Shown one piece after another: positions 34,129 to 45,402 of a stretch of 64,000 nt of DNA. A program made the translations under genes and the position numbers. The notes beneath the pieces are model-generated. The model saw nothing but the letters and a program-made list of their open reading frames with translations. It ran no database searches and was not told where the DNA came from. Source of the stretch: Macrophomina tecta. Taxonomy: Eukaryota > Ascomycota > Dothideomycetes > Botryosphaeriales > Botryosphaeriaceae. The DNA lies in the NCBI GenBank assembly GCA_024180945.1, contig JAKSGN010000037.1, forward strand, positions 129,501-193,500, read 5' to 3'. Each line of letters begins with the position of its first letter. Within the stretch, counting starts at the first letter, position 1.

Positions 34129-35773
34129 ATGATTCAATCCAACCAGTATCCTTTCAAAGTCATCATCATCGGGGCTGGCCTCTCCGGCAGCCTTCTCGCC
34201 AACGGCCTCCTCCACGCTTCCATCCCCATCACCGTCTACGAGCGCGAAGCTGAAAACGCCAAGCGCGAGGGCTACCAGATCCACCTAGGCGAATCCACTC
34301 TCATTGGCATGCGTGCCTGTTTGTCCGAGGCTGAAATTGCGTCCGTGGTGCGAAAATTTGGCAAAGCGGGCGGCCGGAAGGGGCAAGCTTCTGTCATTCG
34401 ACACAAGGATTTTCGACTCTTACTGGATCTCAAAGCTTTCCCAGACTATAGCAAGTCGGCTCCAATTAACAGGAAGGTGCTGAGGGATACGCTTGCAGCG
34501 CCGTTGGCGAAGGCGGGCGTGGTGAGGTACGAGAAGAAGTTCGTGAGGTACGAGATCTACTCGGCCGGCAAGACGGAGCGGGTGCGGGTTCACTTCCACG
34601 ACGGCACGTCGGATGAGTGCGATGTCCTGATCGGGACAGATGGAAGTAGCTCAAAGGCATGGAATCATCCCGCACCGCCTGTGCCCTTCACGCTCATTTG
34701 GCTTGCAGGTCAACCGTCAGCTCGGATTGAACAACATCACGGAGATAAAGACTCACGTCAATCTACTTGTGAAGCAAGATCTGCCGACGGAGAAGCTCTT
34801 GTCCCTAGGCAGAGAGTTCACTTCCGGTCCGATCCTCTGTATGGCTGACAATCAGAACTTTTACTTTTCCGGTATTTCCTTTGTCGCTTCCGCTGCGGTC
34901 TGCCTTGCCATCAGAGACTAACACGATTGCAGCGTATGTACCAGAAAAGGACGATAAGTCATCTTTTGACGAGTTTTCTTCGTGTGCGGTGGGTGCGGCT
35001 CTCCCCGTGGAAATAGCGCCACCCAATATAGAAGAGTTGAGTGCCGAGGAAAAATGGAAATTCGTGTCAAAGTCGATATCCAGCTGGGCTCCGGAATAGT
35101 ATGTTGAATTGTGACCGCGCAACGCTGAAACCCGAGACACTGACTGAGACGCCAGCCATCGAGCTCTTAATGTCGTCCGGGATCAGAAATTCCACACGTA
35201 TGCCGCACGAAGCAGCTCACGTCCGCCTCGAGATTGGCGGAAGAAAGTGCGATCCAACGATGCACAGGGGAAGGGCCATCCCCGCGTTTGGCTAATGGGT
35301 GATGCAATGCATGCTATGTTTCCGTACAGGTACATACATTTACCCGATCTCTCACAGTTTCTCATCGCTAACGATAGACAGGGGACAAGGCGGGAATCAG
35401 TCAATGCGCGATGCCGCTTCTGCCCTTCCGTTGCTGGTTGGCCTGGCTGAGAAAGCAAACGACAGCGCATTGACCGACACGGACGTGGACACTGCATGTC
35501 AGTCTTTTGAGGATGAGATGATCCCCCGCACGTTCGAATGGGTCAAGAAGAGTGGCGGGAAGGAAGTGATAGTAAGCGTTGCGATTCAAAGCATCGGCAA
35601 TGTATATACTGACCATAGAACAGCCTTTCGATTCGAGCAAACTTCTAACTCGCGTCCTCTTTGCCATCGCATCCAAGCTGGTCCTCCTTGCCCGACTCTG
35701 GCATTTTGTAAAGCCTCGGCTCGGGTTCTCCAGCTACAAAAATCTGAATGACGCGCCTGAACTGCAGGATTAA
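34129..35773 (+). CDS. FAD-dependent aromatic monooxygenase
   Basis: Flavoprotein hydroxylase of the p-hydroxybenzoate/salicylate hydroxylase class. KVIIIGAGLSGSLLANGL is the N-terminal Rossmann GxGxxG for ADP; CDVLIGTDGSSS is the DG motif; VWLMGDAMHAMFPYR followed after an intron by GQGGNQSMRDA is the GD motif that contacts the FAD ribose. About six short introns interrupt the gene (for example 35335-35382). The C-terminus has a hydrophobic segment, TRVLFAIASKLVLLARLW, that may be a membrane anchor. It sits divergently beside a regulator and near the O-methyltransferase relic, so it may once have belonged to a small biosynthetic or catabolic set. Substrate unknown. Confidence 0.83.
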
Positions 35774-36573
35774 GGAATCGCTGTAAATCAGATCTGAGCA
35801 GGTGGTAATCATTTGTATATGCATGCAAGATAGTCCTATATTTCGTCCACGACGTGACTTGACCGAGTAGTGCGTCGTGTATTTTGAGGCTCGGGGCCTT
35901 GTGCACTTTGTGGCCGTTCAGTCAGACATATCTTGCAATATTTCTCATCAACATTTACCTCGGCCCCAATGGAAGGGAGGGCAGATCTTCGCCGATGTCT
36001 GTTAGAAGATGCTCTTCTGGGAGAAAAGAACTGTATAACCAGGACGGTGGTTCTGTATCTCTTCCACTTTACAGAGTTGAGGACATGCTTGTGGACAAGA
36101 GCGACACCAGCGTCCCTGTTGGACAACTGCGGCGTCAGAATCCCTCCACTCGTTAGCCACTCATATCATTTTGTCTTCATGGCTCCAAATTAGTCTTTAA
36201 CCCAGCATCCCAAATGGTAGTTGTATGAGTATATTCCAAATTTGTTATACACACTAGATGGTTACATTGTGATGCCTGTTTATGAGAAAGTTAAAGCAGG
36301 AAATCAAAGAGCCAACATATCCGGACGCGAAACGCCATTTTGCCTACGATGATTCTACTTTGTGGTGACAGCTAGATGTCTATAAAGGGCTATCTACTGA
36401 TTCCTATATGTCAACCCGATTCGCTCACACGCAGGCGTCCTGCACGTACGATGGCCAGGATGCTCCGACCAAAGACAGGCGGTGCCTCTCGCAGCTACAG
36501 GTACGTCTGCTTCAGCCAACGAGGCCGGCCCAAGCCCCCATTTCCAAGCCGCCGTTTCCAATCATCACCCTGC
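35774..36573. other. Intergenic between convergent genes, no gene seen
   Basis: AT-rich DNA with short open frames only. Confidence 0.4.
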
Positions 36574-38270
36574 TTACACCGAAACCGCCCTCCTCGCCCC
36601 AGCAGCGGCACCAGCAGTGACGGCAGCACTCCGCACCTCACCCACTCTCCCCTCCAACCTCGCAACGCTCTCCTCCACGTCCCCCAGCACATCCACGCCC
36701 GCACACCTCACGTCCTCGCCAATCCTCCGGACGTCGTCGACGCCCTCCCGCGCCGCGTCCTCGATGTCCTTGACGCATTCGTCGCGCGTGCCCTTGATCT
36801 CGAGCAGCGCGTCGTCAACAATCTCGCCCAGGGCGACTTGGCTGGCGTCGACGGCGTCGTCGAGCAGGTCGACAATCTGAGCGTCGACCTCGGCGGGTAG
36901 CTTGGCGTCGACGAGGGCGCCGAGGCGTGCGTCCACCAGCGGCGGCAGCTTCTGTTCGACCAGGGCGGGGAGCCTCTGCTCCACGAGTTCGGGGAGATTG
37001 CAAGCGCCGTCGGCGGATGAGGGGTCGGGGACGCGGTCTTGCGAGGCCGGAAGGGCGGCGGCGCGGGACGGTGTGGGGAGCGCTGGTGGGGCGGTTGGCA
37101 CGGGGGAGTGGAGGAAGGCCTCTTTAAGGATGGCGGGCAGAGTGTCGCGCATGATGCCGGGGAGCTCCTGGCGGAGGATGCCTGGGAGTTCCTGGCGGAC
37201 GATGCGGGGGATCTCTTGCCGGATGATTTGACGGAACGCACTGACACGCTGGCGGCGTTTCTCCTTCGAGTCGAGTCTCGTGGGGTTTGTGTACGGTGGC
37301 GGTGACGGCTCGGATTCCGAAAGGAAGGCTTGTTTGCATGAAGACGAAGGCTGTGGTGCGGTTTGTTGGGCTGGCTTCTTGGGCGCGTTGGCCTCGGAGT
37401 CGGAGGTGTCTGCTTCGGTCGTGGCCTGCGAAGGATGATAGCTTGGGGGTTCTGAGCGTTCTCGAGAACTGTTGTGCCCGATGTCTTTCTTCTTGGACGG
37501 TGGATTGTCTGGGACGGGCGAGGACCCTGCATGGGAAGAGTCAATGGGGATTCACCGATGTGTTTACCGAATAACTCACCTGTTCGAGGCCGCTTGTTTG
37601 AGGTAGCTGTATGGCTTTCCTCACGGCCGGACCCAGCAGACTGCAGCGAGGCATCTGGTACATGAAGAATCTGCCAATCGGTCTCCTGGAGGCTGTTGCT
37701 GCCACCCAGGCGTCGAATGTCGAATTCGAAAGGCTGGAGCGCCCCAAGCTGCGATAGCTCAACAAGGTCCTTCAGGCGCTGTATCTGAACATCCTCGAAC
37801 TGCGACCTGGGAAAATAGAACCGAAGTCTTTTCGACCGGCAGAGGGAATAGAAGGTCGAGAAGCGGGAGCGAAACGGCTGCTTGGGACAGATGGAGGCAT
37901 CACTGACGGGAACCAGCACGCGGGCAGGTGAACGGAGCGACAGCGACAACAACAGCACGTCCGAGTTGGATGTGATGGCGGTATCACGGACGAGGTGGCC
38001 CTTTATACCTGACGGTAATTCTACTGGTGTGACCAGGTCGCACGTCGAAATGTTGTTTGGGTGTATTGAGAGGGAAAGAGACTGTGGGCCGTCGAAATGG
38101 ACAAGGTCAGTCACAAGCCTGAGGCTAAGTAGAGCTTGCGACTTTCGCTTGTCGAACTTTAGGAAAAGGGGAAAATAGGCCCATGTGTCCTCGGAGTCGC
38201 AGTCTTGCACGAGGACGTTGTCATCGCGGAAAAGCCACGAGGCAGCAGAAGAGCGTTTACGAGATGGCAT
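36574..38270 (-). CDS. Uncharacterised protein with octad repeats
   Basis: Not assigned to a named family. Exon 1 (from 38270) encodes a roughly 230-residue globular domain with WAYFPLFLKFDKRKSQAL and later FRSRFSTFYSL. An intron (donor GTGAGT near 37580) changes frame; reading straight through gives an implausible Ser/Pro/Arg-rich tail, while splicing gives a polar linker and then two helical blocks built on an eight-residue unit of the form LPxLVxxx. A charged helical end follows (DVLGDVEESVARLEGRV) before the stop at 36574. No membrane segment or signal peptide. The basic start MPSRKRSS and acidic/basic patches suggest a nuclear or scaffold role, but this is a guess. Confidence 0.65.
36878..36997 (-). 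repeat. 24-bp coding tandem repeat, block 2
   Basis: Five imperfect 24-bp units encode the octad consensus LPxLVexk on the minus strand. Confidence 0.7.
37118..37221 (-). repeat. 24-bp coding tandem repeat, block 1
   Basis: Four imperfect 24-bp units encode the octad consensus LPgIlRqe; same period and LP start as block 2. Confidence 0.7.
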
Positions 38271-39391
38271 TGGATGTGTTTATTGGTGAATATCTGCCCA
38301 AGCAGGGTATTAGTGTAACTACATGTGGCGCAGGAAACGCGAAACCCCCAAACAAAGAATCCTCCTTCTCGAGCTTTGGCAGCAAGAGCAGCCTCGACTC
38401 AGCCATGACCTCCACAGTAGTGTCCAACCCTGCTCAGCATGCCAGGAATCGACGGTGCTAGACCGAACATGAATCCACACAGTAGAGCGCCACAGCCAAC
38501 TCCACCTCGGCGGTCTCCCCCGACGCAGAACCACCAGCCGGCGACCGGAAGATGCACTAGCAATGCTGGTCCACGAAGGACGGCAAACCGGGGGCCAGTG
38601 CGGAACACTCTCCGGAGACTATCGGCCGGCGCCTGTAGAACTACCGTAGCTGTTTATGGTAGAACAGGTGCCAGTGCGGATAGGCTGGAAGAGGTCGGCC
38701 GGCGACCGAGAAGTACCCCAGCAAGGAATAGTGACCCGGGGGCCAGTGCGGGTGGTGAGGGAGAGGACGCACGATGTGGAATGCGACAGGCGGAGAAAAG
38801 AAAGCGCGAACTGCGATGGACAGCGACCGGCGCAGCAGAGCGCGACCACCGGCTGCGCCTTGTGTCCTGCGGATGCCTCTTCAGAGCTATCGGTCCTTGA
38901 AGGTACGGATGATCTGAGAGGTATCGGCGGAAGGCGAAGCGCGACGGCCGGCAAAGCTGGCGGCGATGGCCAGCAGAAGTGCAAGACAGGCGGGGACGTA
39001 CAGGTGCGACGGGTACAGCACGACCGCCGGCTCGACCTTCAAGCGCGACGGTCGGCGGTGCTGGCGACGGCGGCAGACGCGGGGTTTGGCGATGTCGCAA
39101 TATAGGACGCAGGGGGTGGACGGACGCGACGGGCGGGGGCGATGACGGGGCAGATGATGGCGGATGTGGAGATGGGGGGAGATGGAGGCGGTGTTGTGGA
39201 GGAGGAGAGGAGCGGCTGAGGCTGGAGTCGCTTTCACGCCAAGGCAGCAGCGCACGGGCCTCGGCGGCTGGGATGAGTCAGCAACGCGGTCCAACACGCG
39301 ACGCGCTGGAGATCTACACACGCTTGAAGTCACCATCGTCTTGTCTCAATACCATACAATTGCTCCGTCGACCCCATTCCACTGCATCGCC
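38271..39391. other. GC-rich intergenic stretch with degenerate repeats
   Basis: About 1.1 kb holding many loosely related GGCCGGCGACC-like segments. No frame has a credible start, domain or splice pattern. Confidence 0.4.
38500..38760. repeat. Degenerate tandem repeat, about 72-76 bp period
   Basis: CCAGTGCGG occurs at 38595, 38671 and 38743, each preceded by a GGCCGGCG-type or CCGGCGACC segment at a similar distance. Confidence 0.45.
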
Positions 39392-41421
39392 TCAGTATCC
39401 GTCGTAAATCTGGTACCCAACCGGCACCCACTCGTTCTCCACCGTCACATGCGTCATGTAGTACGGATCCGCCTGCAGCTCCGTGCTCGTGTTGGCCGGC
39501 CGCTGCGGCCACACGTCCGCCATGCTGTCCCAGAAGCTCACATTCCTGAACACCGCACTGCCTCCGGTCGAGACCAGCGACACGCCCAGCGCGTCTGCCC
39601 GCGATGGGTAGACACGCGACGTCAGCGACAGCCGGTCGTTGATGAAGATCTCCAGCAGCGACCCGTCCACGAAGATGTTGAACGTGATCGCCTCCGCCTT
39701 GTTGGATGCCGACTGCACAAAGGGCTCAAAGTAGCCGTTGAAGCTGCTCTGCGTGAAGTTGGTGATGCGCGACGAGCTGGCGCGGTTCAGCACCAGCGTG
39801 TTGTTGGCCGGCGTGTAGTAGATGGTCGTGAACTCCTCGTCCGCCGGCGACTGCCGCACCTTGAAGCCCACCTGGCCGTCGGCTGGCCACTCTTTGAGCG
39901 TCGCCTGCAGGTGGAAGGTGTCGCTCTTCAATCCCTCGACCCTCTTCTCGCCCTGGACCGCCACATCGCCCACAGAGCTTTCGCTTCCTTGCAGGCCCGC
40001 GACCACCTCCGGAAGCGGGCGTTGTCCCAATGTCGTCACCGTGTACGTCTTCCCACCCGGCTCGGCCTCCCAGATTTCTGCGCTTCGCTCAGGTGCACCG
40101 CCCGCCGGCGCCACAACCCCCTTGACCTTGCGAATGTACAGCTCCCGAGGCAGAAGCAACGAGCCCTGGTACCCGTTCTGCGAGACGCCATGTCCGTTGA
40201 AATCCTCATCTGACCAGCCCCATGCAATGCGCCTTTGGTTTTTCGTGTCCCAGAAAGTGTTGACGGCGTAGTTGTTGCCCCAGTCAGAAGGGCCCGAGGC
40301 CGTGATGCTGTACTCCGCCGAGCCGTTGTCTCTCCTCGACACGTTGCCGAGAGCGAACAGAGACCAATGCGTCAGGTTGTGTCCGAAGGACTCGAAGCCC
40401 TCCGCACCGAACACATAAGTCCAGTGGATCGTCTCGTTGTCGCCGCCGAACTCTTCCCTCTCTACCAGCGGGAAGAACGTTGCCATCTCCAGATTGCCTC
40501 CAAAGCTGCCCGTCCGGTTGCTGTCTCCGCCCCACGTGTAGTTTAGCGGCAGTTCGAACAAGCTTCCCTGGAATTGCCAGTCCGTAATGTTATCCTTCGC
40601 GGCCTTCCACAGCGGCGCCCGCGGCCCAACCCCGCGGATGCCGCTGCCAATGGTGACGTAGAACGTCTCTTCGTCATCACCAAGGATGCGCGCCAGCTCC
40701 GGTATCCGTGCCCAGTTGGGATCACGCAGCCCAGTAACATTCCACCCGCCAGGCGCGCCTTTGAGGATGGGGTTGCCCTCCCACTTCTGCCACGTCCGCC
40801 CGCCATCGCTCGACGTCGCCGCGTTCTGCGTCTCCGCCCCAACCTTGTACGGCTTGCGTCAGAAATCCGGCTGCGACCGTGCCCCCGTGTAGAAGATGGT
40901 TAGGTTGCCGTCCGCCTCGCCAAGCAAATTGAACGCCTGCGCGCCACCCGAGAACACGCCCAGCCAGTCGTATGAAAACGCCGGCCCGGGCTCGAGCGCC
41001 ACGAAGTCGCGGCCCGTCCACCCGTTGGCGTCGGTCCAGGTGATGAGGTCGCGCGACGTTGCGTGACCCCATGTCGTGTTGCCGAAGTTGACATGCTGCG
41101 GGAGTGCCTGGTAGAAGATATGGTAGGTGTCGCGTTGCGGGTCGTACATGGGGCCGCAGGGGTCTGTTGCCATCAATGTAAGTATTGCCGCATATTCTTT
41201 CTGCAGGGTGGTCAATCCATACCATTCATGTGGCCGGCCGGGGCGGCGACGTGGTAGGTGGGCCTCCATCGCGTGAAGAGCGAGTTGTTGGCCAGCGTGT
41301 TGATATCGAGCAAAGGGGGGATGTCTTGATCATCGGGAATGATCCTGAGGCCATCGGCGTATGCTGTGGAAAATGCAAGAGCCAGCGCGCCGGCTGTGCG
41401 GAGCGTTGATGGAGAATGCAT
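39392..41421 (-). pseudogene. GH32 invertase/inulinase-type enzyme with one in-frame TGA
   Basis: Secreted fructan/sucrose hydrolase of about 656 codons. A signal peptide opens MHSPSTLRTAGALALAFSTAYA. After a 59-nt intron (41164-41222) the nucleophile motif reads GHMNDPCGPMYD. TTWGHATSRDLITW, GLRDPNW (stabilising Asp) and NLEMATFFPL (acid Glu; relatives usually have EC) follow, then the C-terminal beta-sandwich with NIFVDGSLLEIFINDR. Between SQPDF and RKPYKVGAETQ lies a single TGA at 40859-40861, in the same frame, where relatives carry tryptophan in an analogous position. No intron fits, because both sides are conserved. It would be translated only by readthrough; otherwise it yields a product of roughly 170 residues. 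Confidence 0.85.
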
Positions 41422-42725
41422 ATCTCCTTTTTCTGGAAGGCTTCTGTGGGCTCCTGCTGCTGCAGGGTCTTCCAGATCCCTCCCATTATGTGGGCTTTAT
41501 AGCTCGCTGAGATCACGCAAGGAAAAGGAGGGGACAGACTTTTCTTTGCTGGATGGCAAAGCTGATCGTCCGGTGCCTTGGTCTGCTCCGGTGTCGCCAG
41601 CTCAGCTACGGCGAGCCGTCAAGAGGTCCTAGATATCGAGGTGGTTTAGCGTCGCCATCCGTATCGTCACCTTACCCCACCACGCTTGTATAACAAGTGG
41701 GTCGGTGGACTGGGTGTTTAAGTCTCTGACGCTCCACTCCGTCTACAGTATCATTCACCACTGTTCAATCAAGCTATTCCTCGGCCCAGAATGGACGCGC
41801 GGCATCCATAAAGCCCTCAAAAAGGCAAAAGGAATTTTACCTTCCCTTCTATAAGCACTACGCGGGATCTTGAATCCGACAACGAAGGTGATCGGGTTGC
41901 CCGTTGCGGAAAATTTGGATGGAGGCCTTGCTACTGTTGTCCGAAGTGAGCAAGGATCTAGCATTATTCAAGGAACACTAAGGAAGCCTAACAGAGCCGC
42001 GTCACGTCATTGTCTGTCGATCTGCAGGAGGCGACGACGAAGGGGGTGTCGGAGTATCTGGCTTCGGAGAAATTACCAACATGTCCCCGAACCTTCCGCT
42101 GGTACCGGAGTATTTGCAATGCAAGCTGCCTAATCCTCATTCGCTGATATTTTGGAAGGCGGAGTGGGGATATGCACTGGATTCATACAGATTGACGATA
42201 TCTGGCCGCCGGACCACTGGCCGAAGAGAAACTTTCAGATGGCCGTACAGGTCCCGTTCATCACCAACATGACGTGCACAAGATTGATCGATCTCGGGGA
42301 GGCGATAAGACGGCGTATCCACTGACTCCTTTCCCCCGATTTAATTGATCAACCTCGGATCCTCGCAAGACTGCCTCTAGATTGCTTTGCATACTATCAC
42401 GTGTGCGAGATAGCCTCCCTCAGCTTTTGTTTCGACTGTAAATGGCTGATAAGTGTCTTGGGCATAGTGGTCATCTGCTCTGTTCGCTGTCATATTTCCA
42501 TCATCGGATGTCCTATCTCCCGGACCTTCCGGCCTGCAACACATCACCTAAGCAGAAGTCGTCACTGATACACAACACCTGAGTAGCAATAAGGCCGGAG
42601 CCACAAGAGCCGCTGAGCTTCCATGAACGTAACAGTTGATTGTTCCCACCGTTCAGCAGCCACCATAACCAACTGTTTTCGTCAAGATTTGCCTACAAGC
42701 CCCCGTGCACCAATGTCACCCAAGT
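41422..42725. other. Intergenic, GH32 promoter side, no gene seen
   Basis: About 1.3 kb. Apart from the TATA box listed separately, only short frames are present. Confidence 0.4.
41496..41501 (-). promoter_or_regulatory. TATA box of GH32 gene
   Basis: TATAAA on the minus strand, 75 bp before the start codon at 41421. Confidence 0.55.
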
Positions 42726-44847
42726 TCACACATCCACAACCGGAACGACCAAATTCGAATCGTGCTCGCCGCCGAAATGAATGACATGCGTTCCCTTGTT
42801 GAGATTGTCCGGCTTGGGCTTCACACCGATATGCTGCGGGAACTCGCGGCATTGGTCCAAGAACCCCTGTGCCCGCAGCACTAGCTGCTCGCCTTTCTCA
42901 AACTGGATACCCATCGGCCAAAAGCCGATCTCGACGCGCGTGATGGTGCCCGGCGCCACCTTTTCTTCCTTATCGTGCGGGTGGAAGGGGATTAGCGGCG
43001 TGGACTTCTGCGGGTCCTGTGCCCGGTGCGAGAGGCGGAGGACGCCCGTGGGTCCGAAGTGCTGCGGGGGAACTTGCGTCAGTACCGGTGATTCTCTTGT
43101 GTGCGAGATGTCAAAGGAACGGGAAACTATGCCTTCACTACGTTGCTGTTCGGCACCTGCTCCGCCGTCCGGATGTCCGACGGCAGCTCCTCCCACGGCA
43201 CGTTGACGTGCTCGAGCACCTTGCCGTGCTCATCGGCTTTGCGCAGCGAGAGGTAGATGTCCATGTCGTCGTTGTCCGCACAGGAGACGTACAGCGTGGC
43301 TTTGGAGTAGCCGATCAGCGTTGTCTTCTGCTCAAAGATGTGCACAAAGTCTGCCGGCTTGGCAGTCATATCGTCGGACTGGTAGGATGCGCTGCCGGCC
43401 GTGGCGGTAGGCGACGCGGAGAGGCTGTTGGATGAAGAAAGGTAAAGCGTCTTGTAGGTGGTTTCCTTGGGCGGGTATTGCGAGAAGGGCAGGTTGACGA
43501 GTGGGTTCTGTATGGCCGTGAGTAAGAATGGGTCAAATCTCGAAGCTGTTGCTGCTTGCTCACCTGATTGTACCGCAGGACGGAAACACGCACTGGCGTC
43601 GTCTTCTCCCAGTCGTTGTCGATGTTCTTGAGGTAACGGTCGAAGAACTTCTGCAGGTCGTTGTTGGCCTCCGGTGTGTAAAGGTCGTACCACTCCTGCG
43701 TAGGATGAATCCGAAGCCACTTCTTGGTGCTCGCGGCATTCCGGTACGACTTCACTGTACCGAATCCGTGGATGGCGGACGAGTAACTCGCCAGCGCGTA
43801 GATCGGAATCTCGATCTTGGTCGTATCGATGTTCTTGTCTGCCCAGTACGGATTCATGAGGTGGTCTTTCTCAAGCATGGCAGCCACATCCTCTCGCTTC
43901 TGACGACCACGGATGGTCTTGTTAAAGATGAAGCTGACAAATGGCTTGTTCGGGATGCCGCCGCGGCAGCAAACCTCGCGATACTTGTCCGTGAAGCCTT
44001 CCCACGGCGCAATGCACTTGAGCGAAGGCGGCTTCTGCACCGCCGTTGTCCATTGTGTGGTCGCCAGCCAAGAGTTCCCTTGCATGCTGACGGAGCCGTT
44101 GCACCAGTCCTGGGCAGCAATGAACTCGCAGACATCGTAGCCATCGATCCCTGTTCACGCAGTTAATACGGGAAAACCGCCCCGTCGTCAGTTCTACAAC
44201 TGACCTGGCTGAGAGCCTTCGATGTACAGGTTGCCCTCGGAATCCCAAGATCCACGCACATCCACGTTCACAATGGCGTACCCTCTGGGAATCCACTCGG
44301 CCGGATCGACCCTTCACGATGGTCAGCCATTGCAGGTTGAAAGGATAAGGATTACGCACGATTCGAACTTCTCCAGTCCTGACGTCTTCTCCTCGGCAAC
44401 ACCAACTCTGAAAGGCGTATTCTCATAGATTTTGAATCCTCATAAGACATGAGAAGAAGATAGGTAAAGAAGATCATGAGGCACGACGTACCATTTCCTC
44501 CATTCCCGTACGGACTGATGGCCAACAGAGCAGGCACCTTCTCCTGCGTCTCATGTGGTCGCAGCACGTCGACGTAGATCTGTTGTGCGCTATTAGCGAA
44601 TGGTAAGAAGCGGAAGGACTGAAAGACACCCTACCTTAACACCGTCCCTCAGTGTCACAGGGATATGCTGATCATACACTATCGGCGCAGGCAGAGGCCG
44701 CTTGTTGCTTGCTTTCTGCCACCCTTTCGGTAGGACTTCAGTCTTCCTCGTCTGTTTCACGTACGGGAACATGTCCGTCTGGTCTTCCGGGCGCACAGTA
44801 TCAATTAGCGGAACCTTCAGGCCCGCAATCTCAATATGATCCGCCAT
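42726..44847 (-). CDS. S15/CocE-type alpha/beta hydrolase
   Basis: Hydrolase of the X-Pro dipeptidyl-peptidase / cocaine esterase family (CocE/NonD), cleaving esters or acyl bonds. No signal peptide; probably cytosolic. N-terminal blocks are IPVTLRDGVK and IYVDVLRPHE...ALLAISPYGNGGN, then RGYAIVNVDVRGSWDSEG. The nucleophile elbow is MQGNSWLATTQW. A long helical cap follows, then a C-terminal jelly-roll with KATLYVSCADNDDMDIYLSL and, at the end, THVIHFGGEHDSNLVVPV. Several short introns are required (near 44570, 44440, 44310, 44170, 43530 and 43110). Fungal relatives occur in clusters for natural-product or xenobiotic handling. Confidence 0.85.
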
Positions 44848-45402
44848 CTTTGGTTTGGGAAAAGTGGACGTGATTGATGATATCAGTCAAGGACTCAGAC
44901 AGTTAAAGGCAGTAAATCTTCGACAATCCGGGGCGCTTCTGCCATCTATCGAGTCCCTTAACAATTGCCCGCAGGGTCCTTTCGGGCCATCCCACAACGG
45001 AATTTCCGTACGCCAGACTTGCAACCCAAACCAGTTGGACTGCCGAGACGCGACAGCATATAACGAGTCTTCCGGACTAGGAAACGTGGTGGGGCAGCGG
45101 AACGTGTTTGCTATTCCGCGGACGTTCCGAGATCCTTGTCGCCAGGGATCACCCACCCCTTCCCCGCAACGACGCCCCCCCACACTTCGGAATGGTGATC
45201 TCTTGCGCCACCGATACCCTGGGCTTCAGAAACTGATTCATATTTCTTGGGCTGAGCCAGAGAGCTGCTGAAGGATTCCGATTGGCTGTTAAGTTGCCGC
45301 CCTGTCATAACGACACCCCGAGCGGGCCTGGTACACGAGCACTCCACAGACGGCTTAGTCTGCTTCTTGGCTTTCTCATGATTAACCTGCCTAAGTGTCT
45401 GT
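44848..45402. other. Intergenic, no gene seen
   Basis: Promoter region of the S15/CocE gene; nothing else recognised. Confidence 0.4.

Noticed and set aside
36708..37560. Straight read-through of the octad-repeat gene in the first frame
   Set aside because: Yields a low-complexity Ser/Pro/Arg tail; a standard intron with donor GTGAGT near 37580 gives the ordered repeat frame instead.
38439..39336. Several 140-150-codon frames on both strands
   Set aside because: All follow from the GC-rich composition; no start context, domain or splice pattern is shared.
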